Source: JAFMDF01 sp965222705 | Lineage (GTDB): Bacteria > Bacteroidota > Bacteroidia > Chitinophagales > Saprospiraceae | Assembly (NCBI GenBank): GCA_965222705.1 | Contig: CBDCUO010000005.1 | Span: 1-64,000 of the forward strand | Length of the DNA: 64,000 bases | Reading direction: 5' to 3' | In this document: in pieces, positions 1 to 8,481 of the stretch | Layout of the letters: every line of letters starts with the position of its first letter | Numbering within the stretch: position 1 is the first letter of the stretch | Notes under the pieces: model-generated | Database searches by the model: none | What the model was told of the DNA's origin: nothing | Seen by the model: the letters and a program-made list of their open reading frames with translations, nothing else | Program-made: the position numbers and the translations under genes

Positions 1-340
1 TAGGATGTGAGAGTAAAATAACTCAAGTCAAAAACTGCTTTTTAAAGGATTTATCTTCACCCAAGAAGTTTGATGCGATTTTATACATTGATATTATTGA
101 ACATATCGAAAATGACTCTGAGGAAATTGAATTAGCTAAATCTTATCTCAAAAAAGATGGGTACTTAATTATTCTAGTTCCGGCATATAATTATTTATAT
201 AGTCCTTTTGATAAGGCTGTAGGGCATTTTAGAAGGTACAATAAAACTCTACTAAATAATACTGTTTCAAAAGAATTAATTTTAATTGATATGTTTTATC
301 TAGATTCTCTAGGTGTTTTAGAGTATGTTTAAAAATTAAA

Positions 341-1144
341 TTAGGTAAATCTTGATAAAATGATATCAATAAAAGCTAATTGGATGAAAGCCAAAGAAGA
401 TTCTGTGGTTTTTTCATAATCACGGGTCAATCTTCTAAAGAAATTGAGCCAACCAAATGACCGTTCGATCTGCCACCGACCCGATTCGGGAATAAATCCT
501 TTGGCAGATTCTGGTCTTTGTTCAGTTTGAACTTGGTATTTGTAATAGCTGGCACATTCAGTAAAATAGCCTTTGTAATGTTGGTCACCTCGAATCAATT
601 TCATCCGAGAACTAACCTCCTGAATTTGCCATAATAATTCAATACCCTCTTGACCGTCATGTACATTAGCCGCCGAAATATGGATAGCTAAAGGAAGTCC
701 TAAGGCATCAACAGCAATATGGCGTTTTCTGCCATTGATTTTTTTGCCACCGTCAAAACCAGTAGAAAGAGAAATAAAAGAACTCTTTTTTACACTTTGA
801 CTATCAACGGCACTCATAGATGCTTCAGGATTTCTTCCTTGCCTAACTCGTTCTTTCTGAACAAGATAGGCTAAGAGCATTGACCAAGTACCATCTTTGT
901 GCCACTTGCGAAAATAATAATAGACACTTTGCCATGGCGGATATTTTTCATCTAAATTCCGCCATTGGCAACCTGTTCTGGTAATTTTGAAAATAGCATT
1001 TAGGGTAGTCCGTAAGCAATATTTACGTTTTCTGCCACTATCAACTAAATCTTTAATATATTGCCATTGAGAATCGGTTAATTCGGTGAAACGTTTACGT
1101 CTAAATTTAAGCTTTTGCTTAGAATTGGATTTAACTGCTACCAT
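341..1144 (-). CDS. IS5-family DDE transposase
   Basis: This 267-residue transposase fills nearly all of the insertion sequence and moves it by cut-and-paste or copy-out chemistry with an RNase H-like DDE domain. The N-terminal third (LTDSQWQYIKDLVDSG, CQWRNLDEKYPPWQSVYYYF) matches the DUF4096 helix-turn-helix region of IS5-type transposases. Probable catalytic acids are the Asp of SAVDSQSVKK near residue 113, the Asp of KLIRGDQHYKGYF near residue 187 and the Glu of GRWQIERSFGWLNFFRR near residue 228. It starts with ATG at 1144, about 100 bases inside the right end, and stops at 341. Length is normal for a single-frame IS5-group enzyme and there is no internal stop, so the copy is probably active. 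Confidence 0.93.
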   Translation of the reverse strand: MVAVKSNSKQKLKFRRKRFTELTDSQWQYIKDLVDSGRKRKYCLRTTLNAIFKITRTGCQWRNLDEKYPPWQSVYYYFRKWHKDGTWSMLLAYLVQKERVRQGRNPEASMSAVDSQSVKKSSFISLSTGFDGGKKINGRKRHIAVDALGLPLAIHISAANVHDGQEGIELLWQIQEVSSRMKLIRGDQHYKGYFTECASYYKYQVQTEQRPESAKGFIPESGRWQIERSFGWLNFFRRLTRDYEKTTESSLAFIQLAFIDIILSRFT

Positions 1145-1214
1145 AGTAATTTAAGATTTTGGTGAATCAAAAATTACGTAACCGGTTCTCTTTTGTGTCA
1201 ATTATGAATTTTCT

Positions 1215-1236
1215 AAAATTCTTCTTTTAGAATTTT
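1215..1236. repeat. Hairpin inside the right end of the IS
   Basis: AAAATTCT (1215-1222) and AGAATTTT (1229-1236) form an 8-bp perfect stem around TCTTTT, directly inside the IS end and upstream of the transposase start at 1144. Structures at this position in other insertion sequences can sequester translation signals in read-through transcripts coming from outside; that role is an inference here. Confidence 0.5.
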
Positions 1237-1392
1237 AAACATACTCTTAGCATCTATCGCCAATAAACTTTTTTTAAAACAAAAATGCCCTACGAAAGAA
1301 CAAATTCTTAAATGGGACAAAATGGTTATTCCTATCTCAAAATTAGCTGATAGAATTTTATTTTTTTCAATAGGTAAATCACTCATAGGAAT

Positions 1393-2868
1393 ATGGAAAA
1401 AGCAATAAAGTCTCGGGCATATATTTTTGTACGTTTCATTTATTTATGTTCTTTTGTTGTTATTGCTATTCTTATTCTATTCGTAATTGCCAGCCACAAA
1501 GATATAAGAGGGGTAGAGTCTAATGTCGTTCATTCAATTCAACTTATACTTGAAAAGAATAGTAATTTATACCAAAATCCAGAAGTTCCACCTTTTGATG
1601 TAACACAATATACACCCTTGTATTATGTTATAAGTGACCTTATTTTGACTATGCTTAAAATAGATAGTAGTGATCATTACAGCATTCGAATTTATACTAG
1701 AGTTTTATCAACAATTATACTTAGCATTACCACGATTTATATTTTCCTTTTTTTCCAACGAAAAATTAAGTTGCCTAACTTTGATAGTATAGTTTTTTCA
1801 TCACTTTTTATTGTTTTTAGCTACCCTTGGTTTTCCATTTCACGTCCAGATATCTTCGTACCTCTATTTTTTGTTATTTCCTTAAACTTAGTCTCATCAT
1901 ATATTTGTGAAAAAAAGACAATTCAGCCCATATTGATTGGGGTGCTGCTATTTTTAGGCTTAGCAAGCAAGTTAAATATGTCGATTTTTATAATCGCGTT
2001 TGGATTCTATTTTTTGATGAATAAGTACTGGAAAATAATGGTTTTATCTACTCTATCTTTTATTACAACCACCATTATTTTTACAGTTATTACTAACCTT
2101 ATGGGGTATGATTTTCTGTATATTAAGAAAAATGTTATTGACGGAATTAACAATGGTGTTGGAATTTTTTATGCCCTCGAAAAACCTTTCAAAAACTTTT
2201 TCAGTTATTACGCCTTGCTTATCCTTTCTATAGTTGCTATGATTGTTCATAATTGGTCTAGTTTAAAAAAAACAAAAAAGAATTCTATTCTAAGTCTTAT
2301 TTTCATAACCAATGTTTTTGTATTTCTGTTTGCTGTTGTTACCTCTTTGAAAGTTGGTTCAGCTATAAATTACTTTAATGAGTCGCTTTTATGCATGTTA
2401 TTCTTATTAGGGTATATTTTAAATAATTTTCATCGAAATTATAGTGTGTTATATAAAACAGTTATTATGATCTTTGGAATAAATATTGCAATAATACACA
2501 CTTTTTTCTACTTTCCTAATTTAGTTCGCAACCATTTGCAGCAAAAGGAAAGAAGTTCACATAAGGAGAAAGTTATGGACTACTTACATAACCATTTGAA
2601 TTCAAACTATTTTTACTCAAACATAAGGGAAATTAGCCTGTCGTTTCCAAATAATTGCATTTTATTTTCTAATGATATTCATAACAGAACCTTTAATCGA
2701 GGTGTGTACGACTATACTAAACTTGGCAACATCATTGATAATAGAAGTTTTAGGTACATTATTTCCTACCACAAAATGAAGTTCTTATATGGAATATCTA
2801 TAAAACAACATTTTATATTAATCAAAGAGTTTGGTAGCATATATATATACGAATTGAAGTCCTGTTGA
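1393..2868 (+). CDS. GT-C-like integral membrane glycosyltransferase
   Basis: A 491-residue, strongly hydrophobic protein with a membrane segment near residues 10-32 followed by roughly eight to ten more up to about residue 365, then a soluble C-terminal tail of about 120 residues. The first outer loop contains GVESNV and later QYTPLYYVISDL, the kind of acidic and aromatic loop seen in GT-C enzymes (ArnT/PMT-like) that use polyprenyl-phosphate sugars. I cannot assign a donor or acceptor. The ATG overlaps the stop of the interrupted methyltransferase by 16 bases, so the two were probably cotranscribed before the IS landed; expression of this gene may now depend on a promoter in or near the IS. 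A membrane polymerase-like role cannot be excluded. Confidence 0.65.
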   Translation: MEKAIKSRAYIFVRFIYLCSFVVIAILILFVIASHKDIRGVESNVVHSIQLILEKNSNLYQNPEVPPFDVTQYTPLYYVISDLILTMLKIDSSDHYSIRIYTRVLSTIILSITTIYIFLFFQRKIKLPNFDSIVFSSLFIVFSYPWFSISRPDIFVPLFFVISLNLVSSYICEKKTIQPILIGVLLFLGLASKLNMSIFIIAFGFYFLMNKYWKIMVLSTLSFITTTIIFTVITNLMGYDFLYIKKNVIDGINNGVGIFYALEKPFKNFFSYYALLILSIVAMIVHNWSSLKKTKKNSILSLIFITNVFVFLFAVVTSLKVGSAINYFNESLLCMLFLLGYILNNFHRNYSVLYKTVIMIFGINIAIIHTFFYFPNLVRNHLQQKERSSHKEKVMDYLHNHLNSNYFYSNIREISLSFPNNCILFSNDIHNRTFNRGVYDYTKLGNIIDNRSFRYIISYHKMKFLYGISIKQHFILIKEFGSIYIYELKSC

Positions 2869-2888
2869 AAAGAAAAAAATAGGATTAA

Positions 2889-3734
2889 TTGAGTTTTTTA
2901 ATGCTTAGCTTTATAAATATTTTTTTAGTTACAGATAATCAGAATATTCCTAATGTAAAAGCCACAGTTAGAATGATTAAGGAATATTCTACCCAGACTT
3001 ACTTGTACAATGTTTTTATCCTTCATAATGGGGTTAGCGAATCTAATAGAATGAAAGTCTATGATTTAATTATAGGGAGTAGAAATGTGAAAATCTCCTT
3101 TTATTTGATGGACGAGTCCAATTTCTCAACGCCAATCCATAATAAATCTCCACACCTTTCAAAGGTTGCAAGATTCAAATTCCTTATCGGAAACTTTAAT
3201 ATAAAAAAAGCTTTATATATAGATACAGACATATTAATTCGAAAAGACATAGCAGCTTTGTTCCAAGTTGACTTGGAAGGCTTTGTTATAGGAGCTGTAC
3301 CAGATATTAATTCTACAAATAAACTGTTTTTAGAAAGGTTAGATTTACCTGCGAGTTACAAGTATTTTAATTCTGGGGTACTATTAATAGATTGTGATAG
3401 ATGGAAACAACATGATTTGTCAAAAGAATTGAAGGAAATCTCTATAAGGAATATGAATAAAATTATATTTGTTGATCAAGATGCCTTTAATTTACTGTTT
3501 TCAAGGTTTGGATATAAAAAATTAGACCTCACTTGGAACGTTCCTTCTGCAAACCAATACTACAAATATAGTATTTTTAATTATATTAAACTTTATAATA
3601 AATCATTCAGTTTACTCCAGATAATAAACTCATTTTATAACCCTTCTATTGTTCATTTTATTGGGCAACCTAAACCAACAGATGAGAACTTAAAGAATCC
3701 TTTTTCAAGCGAATATGTAAAATATCTAGGGTGA
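2889..3734 (+). CDS. Glycosyltransferase family 8 protein
   Basis: A GT-A fold, retaining glycosyltransferase of the GT8 group, likely adding hexose or a related sugar during glycan assembly on the cytoplasmic side. It has the DxD metal-binding motif in ALYIDTDILIRKD (residues about 108-120), the family motif YFNSGVLLIDCDRW, the DQDAFNLLF block and the C-terminal IVHFIGQPKPT, where the His completes the metal site. Length (about 280) is normal. The longest frame begins with TTG at 2889, but the ATG at 2901 is the more likely start. It follows the membrane transferase after about 20 bases and probably shares its transcript. Sugar specificity is unknown. Confidence 0.85.
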   Translation: MSFLMLSFINIFLVTDNQNIPNVKATVRMIKEYSTQTYLYNVFILHNGVSESNRMKVYDLIIGSRNVKISFYLMDESNFSTPIHNKSPHLSKVARFKFLIGNFNIKKALYIDTDILIRKDIAALFQVDLEGFVIGAVPDINSTNKLFLERLDLPASYKYFNSGVLLIDCDRWKQHDLSKELKEISIRNMNKIIFVDQDAFNLLFSRFGYKKLDLTWNVPSANQYYKYSIFNYIKLYNKSFSLLQIINSFYNPSIVHFIGQPKPTDENLKNPFSSEYVKYLG

Positions 3735-3923
3735 ATTGAACCTGGGTTGCACTTAAAATGTTGGACGGTGAACAATATAAAATAGAGATGCTCATTTCTG
3801 ATTTGTAGCTAAATGGCGTCTGAAGTTTATGTTATTTGATTTAGTCTTAAAGAGTTTCCTCTACCTAGTGCTGTTGATTTCAACATTAGATTAGAATTAT
3901 TTTATAATTATAGTGAATGTATT

Positions 3924-5582
3924 ATGTTGGATACCCCTGTCCTCTTTTTAGTCTTTAATCGTCCAGAAAAAACTAAAAGGGTATTTTCGGTTGTTCGAAG
4001 GATGAAACCTAAATATTTATTTATTGCAGCAGATGGCCCTCGAAATAATAAAGTGGGAGAAGACAGAAAATGTGAAGAAGTTAGGCAAATAGTAACTAAT
4101 ATCGATTGGGAGTGTGAAATAAAGACATTATTCAGAGATAATAATTTAGGTTGTGGTAAAGCTGTAAGTAGTGCTATAGATTGGTTCTTTGAGAATATAG
4201 AGGAAGGTATCATATTAGAAGATGATTGCCTTCCAGATGATTCGTTTTTTTACTTTTGCGAAAAATTATTGGAATACCATCGACTAGATAATAAAGTAAT
4301 GATAATTAGTGGAAATAATTTCCAGGATGATAAAATCTATACTAATACGAGCTACTATTTTTCCTCATATCCCCATATTTGGGGGTGGGCCACATGGAAA
4401 AGAGCTTGGAAACTTTTTGATTTTGAAATGGAAGGATTGGACGATTTTATTAATGAAAATAAATTAAAGCAGAACTTTAGAAGAAAAAGAGATAGGATTT
4501 GTTGGAAAAATATTTTAAAACAAACTCAAAAAAACAATATAGATACGTGGGATTATCGTTGGATGTATGCGATATGGAAAAACAGAGGAGTTTGTATAAT
4601 TCCTAATTGCAATTTGGTGAAAAACATTGGCTTTGACGAAGAGGCAACTCATACAAAATCAAATAATAATTATCCAACAACTGTAGCCTCAATAAAAGAA
4701 ATTAAGTTTAACAATAATATAAAACTGGAATATAATGCAGATGAACGTTATTTTGACTATTTTTTAAAGCGAAAATCCAATCTAAGGGCAAAACTAAGGC
4801 GAAATATTAAAAAGGTCATTCCTCCAATTTTACTTGAATTATTAGTCTCGAAAAAGTATGACTTCTTAAAGAAGATACCACGTTTTACAGAAGTAGAAGT
4901 GGATTTATTAGGGAAAAAGATAAAAATACCAGATACTGCATCTTTTCGGTTTATTTATGACGAATTATTTGAAAAAGAGATATACAAATTTAAAGCTACT
5001 ACATTAGCCCCTAGAATCATTGATGCAGGTGCAAACATAGGACTGAGCGCAATTTATTTTAAACAACTTTATCCAAATGCGAAAATAATAGCTTTTGAAC
5101 CTGATGCGAAGATATTTGAGTACCTTAAGTATAATGTTTATGAAGTATTTGGATATAAGAATGTAGAATTGGTAAGGAAAGGATTATGGAATAAAGAAAC
5201 TACGCTGGCCTTTTATGAAGAGGGGGCAGACGGAGGAAGAATTACTGATAAATCAGTAGGTACAACTTATATCGAAGTAACTCGTCTAAGATCGTATATT
5301 AATGAAAAAACGGAATTTTTAAAAATAGATATAGAAGGGGCAGAATACAAAGTTTTGGAGGATTGCAAAGATTTGCTAAAAAATGTGGAGAACTTATTCG
5401 TAGAATATCATTCTTTCAAAAATGAGCAGCAGCGCTTGGGAGAACTACTAATGATTTTGTCAAATGCTGGCTTCAGGTATATTATTCATCACATCGGAGT
5501 TTTCTCCGCTAATCCATTTATCCATATTAGAAATTATGCTAACATGGATTTGCAAATGAACATCTATGCATTTAGGGGCTAG
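3924..5582 (+). CDS. Glycosyltransferase-FkbM methyltransferase fusion
   Basis: A 552-residue two-domain protein. Residues 1 to about 270 form a GT-A type domain of the HlpA-like group: it opens with TPVLFLVFNRPEKTKRVF, contains YLFIAADGPR and the acidic EEGIILEDDCLPDD near residues 92-106, and later PHIWGWATWKRAWK. Residues about 320-552 form an FkbM-family SAM methyltransferase, with the SAM loop IIDAGANIGLSAIYF near 362, IIAFEPDAKIFEYL and FLKIDIEGAEYKVLEDC near 465. The pair would transfer a sugar and O-methylate it, or methylate a neighbouring residue. It begins with ATG 3924 after a 189-base gap that holds no gene I can recognise. The next gene starts inside its last codons (overlap 17 bases), implying coupled translation. 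Confidence 0.82.
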   Translation: MLDTPVLFLVFNRPEKTKRVFSVVRRMKPKYLFIAADGPRNNKVGEDRKCEEVRQIVTNIDWECEIKTLFRDNNLGCGKAVSSAIDWFFENIEEGIILEDDCLPDDSFFYFCEKLLEYHRLDNKVMIISGNNFQDDKIYTNTSYYFSSYPHIWGWATWKRAWKLFDFEMEGLDDFINENKLKQNFRRKRDRICWKNILKQTQKNNIDTWDYRWMYAIWKNRGVCIIPNCNLVKNIGFDEEATHTKSNNNYPTTVASIKEIKFNNNIKLEYNADERYFDYFLKRKSNLRAKLRRNIKKVIPPILLELLVSKKYDFLKKIPRFTEVEVDLLGKKIKIPDTASFRFIYDELFEKEIYKFKATTLAPRIIDAGANIGLSAIYFKQLYPNAKIIAFEPDAKIFEYLKYNVYEVFGYKNVELVRKGLWNKETTLAFYEEGADGGRITDKSVGTTYIEVTRLRSYINEKTEFLKIDIEGAEYKVLEDCKDLLKNVENLFVEYHSFKNEQQRLGELLMILSNAGFRYIIHHIGVFSANPFIHIRNYANMDLQMNIYAFRG

Positions 5583-6405
5583 ACTACTAAATCTTGGCTG
5601 TGGAAACTCTTACCATAAAGAATGGACAAATATTGATTTTATTTCAAAAAATGAAGATGTAATTGCACACAATCTATTAAAAGGAATTCCTTTTCCAGAT
5701 AATAGTTATGATGCAGTCTATCATTCTCATGTTCTAGAACATTTTAAAAAAAATGATGGAAAGCTATTTATTCAAGAATGTTATAGAGTGTTAAAGAAGA
5801 ATGGTGTTATAAGGATAGTAGTACCAGATTTAGAGAGAATAGCTAAAGAGTACTTAAAAAATATGGAATTAGCACTTAAAGGCGATATGAAGGCAAGGTG
5901 TAACTATGAATGGATAAAATTGGAAATGTATGACCAAACTGTAAGAAACCAAAGCGGAGGGAATATGACTAAATATTTATTTCAAGAAGAAATCCCGAAT
6001 GAAAAATATGTTTTTGAACGAATAGGAATCGAAGGGAAGCAAATTAGACAAAATTTTATAAAGCGAAAACTAGAGAAACAGAATAATAAGGCAATCAGCA
6101 ATTTTAAAAAAAAGCTGCGAAACCGAGTGACTACACTGATGCGTAATGGGCGGTATATTTTCTTGACCGAAGAAGAGCAAAAAGCCCTAAAAATTGGTCT
6201 TTTTCGATTAGGAGGAGAAATACATCAATGGATGTATGATGCCTACTCGTTAGGCCGATTACTTAAAGACCTAGGTTTTACAGACATAAAAACTTGTCAA
6301 GCAAATGAAAGTAGCATCCCAGATTGGAATACTTACCAACTAGATATGGTTAATGATGAAGTTAGAAAACCAGACTCTTTATTTATGGAAGCAAGGAAAT
6401 TATGA
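5566..6405 (+). CDS. Class I SAM-dependent methyltransferase
   Basis: A 279-residue methyltransferase of the Methyltransf_11 kind. The SAM-binding loop is ARLLNLGCGNSYHKEW (residues 5-20), the acidic motif follows in WTNIDFISKNEDVIAHNL, and motif IV is DAVYHSHVLEHF, with a post-motif ECYRVLKKNGVIRIVVPD. A charged insertion of about 100 residues (about 105-205) separates the Rossmann core from a C-terminal part containing HQWMYDAYSLGRLLKDLGF, typical of methyltransferases in polysaccharide loci. It overlaps the upstream fusion gene by 17 bases and the downstream GT4 gene by the ATGA arrangement at 6402. The acceptor, probably a sugar hydroxyl or carboxyl, is unknown. Confidence 0.82.
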   Translation: MHLGARLLNLGCGNSYHKEWTNIDFISKNEDVIAHNLLKGIPFPDNSYDAVYHSHVLEHFKKNDGKLFIQECYRVLKKNGVIRIVVPDLERIAKEYLKNMELALKGDMKARCNYEWIKLEMYDQTVRNQSGGNMTKYLFQEEIPNEKYVFERIGIEGKQIRQNFIKRKLEKQNNKAISNFKKKLRNRVTTLMRNGRYIFLTEEEQKALKIGLFRLGGEIHQWMYDAYSLGRLLKDLGFTDIKTCQANESSIPDWNTYQLDMVNDEVRKPDSLFMEARKL

Positions 6406-7592
6406 AAGTACTCTTAGTAAATACACTTGATAGAGGTGGAGCAGCAAATGCTTGCATTCGTCTTCATTTGGGACTTTTAAGGGAAGGGATAGATTCAAAG
6501 TTGTTGGTTTTAAAAAAAACAAATAATGATATTCCGAAAAGCTATTCTTTTATAGATATTTATAACTCAGTTTTAAGAAGATTAGGATTAAAACTTCAAG
6601 TAAAAATAAAACATAGGATTGATAAGAACAAAATAACTCACCTACCCAAAGGCACAGAGGATTTTCAATTCCCAACTAGTATTTATGATATTACTGAGCA
6701 TTCCTTATTCCAGGAAGCTGACATTATTAATTTGCATTGGGTTACAGGTTTTTTAGACTGGAAATCTTTTTTTTCGAAATGCAATAAACCAGTTATATGG
6801 ACTTTACACGATATGTTGCCCTTTACAGGAGGCTATCATTATCAAAAAGGATTTCCTTTTGAATCCTATCAACCTTTAATTGATAAAAATTTAAAGGTAA
6901 AAAAAAAAGCACTTAAAAATAAAAATATTGATATAATAACACCAAGTACATGGCTATTAAATGAATCGAAACAAAGCGAACTCTTTGAAAAATATCAGCA
7001 TCATCTAGTCCATTATGGACTAGATGATACTATTTTTAAATGTTATCCTAAAGAACTAGCTCGACAGGTTTTTGACATTACTTCTGATAAAAAAGTTTTA
7101 TTATTTGTAGCGGACTCTATAACAAATAAAAGAAAAGGATTTAAATACTTATTAGATGCAATACCATTTTTAGAAGAAGATATTGAAATTGTAGCGATTG
7201 GTCAGCATAAGTCAGAAAACAATTCCCCCAAAACAATTCGATTTTTAGACAATCTAAAAGATGAGCGTTTAATGGCCTTAATTTATTCAGCCGCAGATTT
7301 GTTCGTAATCCCCTCTATTGAAGATAATCTCCCCAATACAGTACTAGAGTCTATTATATGCGGTACGCCTGTTGTTGGCTTTAATATTGGGGGGATTCCA
7401 GATATGGTAAATGAAGGGGAGAATGGGTTTTTGTGTGATGAAATAAATGCCAAAAGCCTAGCTAAGATCATCAACAAAGCCTTGAATTACCCATTTGATA
7501 GAAGACTGATCCGTAAGCATGCAGTTGTCAAATTTAAACTGGAAGTACAGGCGCGACAATACATTGACTTATATCAATCATTGATTGATTAG
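6402..7592 (+). CDS. Glycosyltransferase family 4 (GT-B)
   Basis: A 396-residue retaining GT-B glycosyltransferase. The N-terminal domain starts with KVLLVNTLDRGGAANACIRL, the glycine-rich acceptor-side loop, and includes NLHWVTGFLDW and VIWTLHDMLPFTGGYHY, features of the WcaC-like branch. The C-terminal nucleotide-sugar domain has LFVADSITNKRKGF and the signature SIEDNLPNTVLESIICGTPVV near residues 303-325, which carries the acidic pair that binds the donor. Length is normal and there is no signal peptide, so it acts in the cytoplasm on lipid-linked intermediates. It starts by ATGA overlap with the methyltransferase gene and overlaps the next gene by 8 bases. Confidence 0.9.
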   Translation: MKVLLVNTLDRGGAANACIRLHLGLLREGIDSKLLVLKKTNNDIPKSYSFIDIYNSVLRRLGLKLQVKIKHRIDKNKITHLPKGTEDFQFPTSIYDITEHSLFQEADIINLHWVTGFLDWKSFFSKCNKPVIWTLHDMLPFTGGYHYQKGFPFESYQPLIDKNLKVKKKALKNKNIDIITPSTWLLNESKQSELFEKYQHHLVHYGLDDTIFKCYPKELARQVFDITSDKKVLLFVADSITNKRKGFKYLLDAIPFLEEDIEIVAIGQHKSENNSPKTIRFLDNLKDERLMALIYSAADLFVIPSIEDNLPNTVLESIICGTPVVGFNIGGIPDMVNEGENGFLCDEINAKSLAKIINKALNYPFDRRLIRKHAVVKFKLEVQARQYIDLYQSLID

Positions 7593-8481
7593 TATCGAGA
7601 CATCTTTGAGTAATTATCCTAAAATAACAATAATTACCCCAAACTATAATGGCGGACAGTATCTAGAAGAATGTATTAAGTCTATAGTAGAGCAGGACTA
7701 TCCCAACTTAGAGTATATCATTATAGACGGTGGCTCTACGGACGACTCTTTGGACATTATAAAAAAGTACGAAAAGTATATTACTTATTGGGTAAGTGAG
7801 CCAGACAATGGGATGTATGATGCAATAAGGAAAGGTTTCGAAAGGAGTACAGGGGAGATAATGGCATGGCTAAATTCGGATGATATGTATCATCGCAATG
7901 CTTTTTTTTGTGTGGCGGAGGTGTTTCAGCAGTTTAATAATATTAAATGGATAACGGGGGTTCCTACAGGTTATAATGAAAAGGGATATACATTTATTAA
8001 GAACTATTCAGCTAATAAAAGCTGGAGTAAATTTGATCTTTTTGAAGGAACTAAGAAGACTGTCCAGCAGGAATCTGTGTTTTGGCGCAGATCATTATTT
8101 GAAAAAATTGATTTGAAAATATGGGAGGATATAAAATTTGCAGGAGATTTAATACTGTGGTTATATTTCTTTAAGTTTGAAAGGCTACACACTATTCCAG
8201 TAGCACTAGGAGGTTTTCGGTCTAGAAGCAGTGTGCAACTTTCTCTTGTTCATAGAAAGGAATATTTAAAGGAAAGAAGGATCTTTATAAAAAAAATGCA
8301 TAAAAGATTTTGTATTAGCGAAAAAATTAAACTCAGCTTGATTTTTTTAGATAAATTCATTTTTAATTTTCCTGTATTGAGAACAGTTTATCTAAGAAGT
8401 AAAATTAGAGAAAAGTACTTTGAGTATGCTCCCACTATTAAATTTGATAGATTGAGCCAATCGTTTTATTTGGATGTATAA
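7585..8481 (+). CDS. Glycosyltransferase family 2
   Basis: A 298-residue inverting GT-A glycosyltransferase. The N-terminal domain has KITIITPNYNGGQYLEECI, YIIIDGGSTDDSLDII (nucleotide-binding Asp), YWVSEPDNGMYDAI and MAWLNSDDMY, the DxD-like SDD metal motif near residue 93. These blocks match WcaA/WcaE-like GT2 enzymes of colanic-acid-type loci. No ATG lies at the front; the TTG at 7585 overlapping the preceding stop (7590-7592) is the likely start, and no better alternative is visible. The stop overlaps the ATG of the next gene by 8 bases. The GT2 at 16957 shares several of the same blocks, so the two are related copies. Confidence 0.88.
   Translation: MISIETSLSNYPKITIITPNYNGGQYLEECIKSIVEQDYPNLEYIIIDGGSTDDSLDIIKKYEKYITYWVSEPDNGMYDAIRKGFERSTGEIMAWLNSDDMYHRNAFFCVAEVFQQFNNIKWITGVPTGYNEKGYTFIKNYSANKSWSKFDLFEGTKKTVQQESVFWRRSLFEKIDLKIWEDIKFAGDLILWLYFFKFERLHTIPVALGGFRSRSSVQLSLVHRKEYLKERRIFIKKMHKRFCISEKIKLSLIFLDKFIFNFPVLRTVYLRSKIREKYFEYAPTIKFDRLSQSFYLDV

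Larger units (their letters stand above)
321..1246 (-). mobile_element. IS5-family insertion sequence (926 bp)
   Basis: The element carries one transposase gene on the minus strand. Its ends are inverted repeats with 14 identical bases: GAGTATGTTTAAAA at 321-334 and its reverse complement at 1233-1246. It is flanked by a 3-bp direct repeat TTA (318-320 and 1247-1249), which fits the TNA-type target duplications known for part of the IS5 family. The reading frame of the interrupted methyltransferase fixes both boundaries. The TAA that truncates the host gene lies inside the left repeat. Ends, target duplication and transposase all look intact, so the insertion may be recent. Confidence 0.92.
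1..1408 (+). pseudogene. SAM-dependent methyltransferase gene split by an IS element
   Basis: The gene enters from the left edge, so its start is outside the window. Positions 3-320 translate, in the frame starting at base 3, to the second half of a class I SAM-dependent methyltransferase: residues DAILYIDIIEHIEND resemble the acidic motif after the SAM-binding loop, and SPFDKAVGHFRRYNK is typical of methyltransferases found beside glycosyltransferases. A 926-bp insertion (321-1246) then ends the frame at a TAA at 330-332. The frame resumes at 1250 and ends at TAA 1406-1408, coding for a tail with WDKMVIPISKLADR and GKSLIGIW. If the insertion and one TTA target copy are removed the two parts join in frame. 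The restored stop overlaps the ATG of the next gene at 1393 by 16 bases, as expected for an operon member. The present product would be truncated and probably inactive. Confidence 0.88.

Noticed and set aside
3735..3923. A possible small gene between the GT8 and fusion genes
   Set aside because: No frame of convincing length, no motif; the stretch is probably only spacer.
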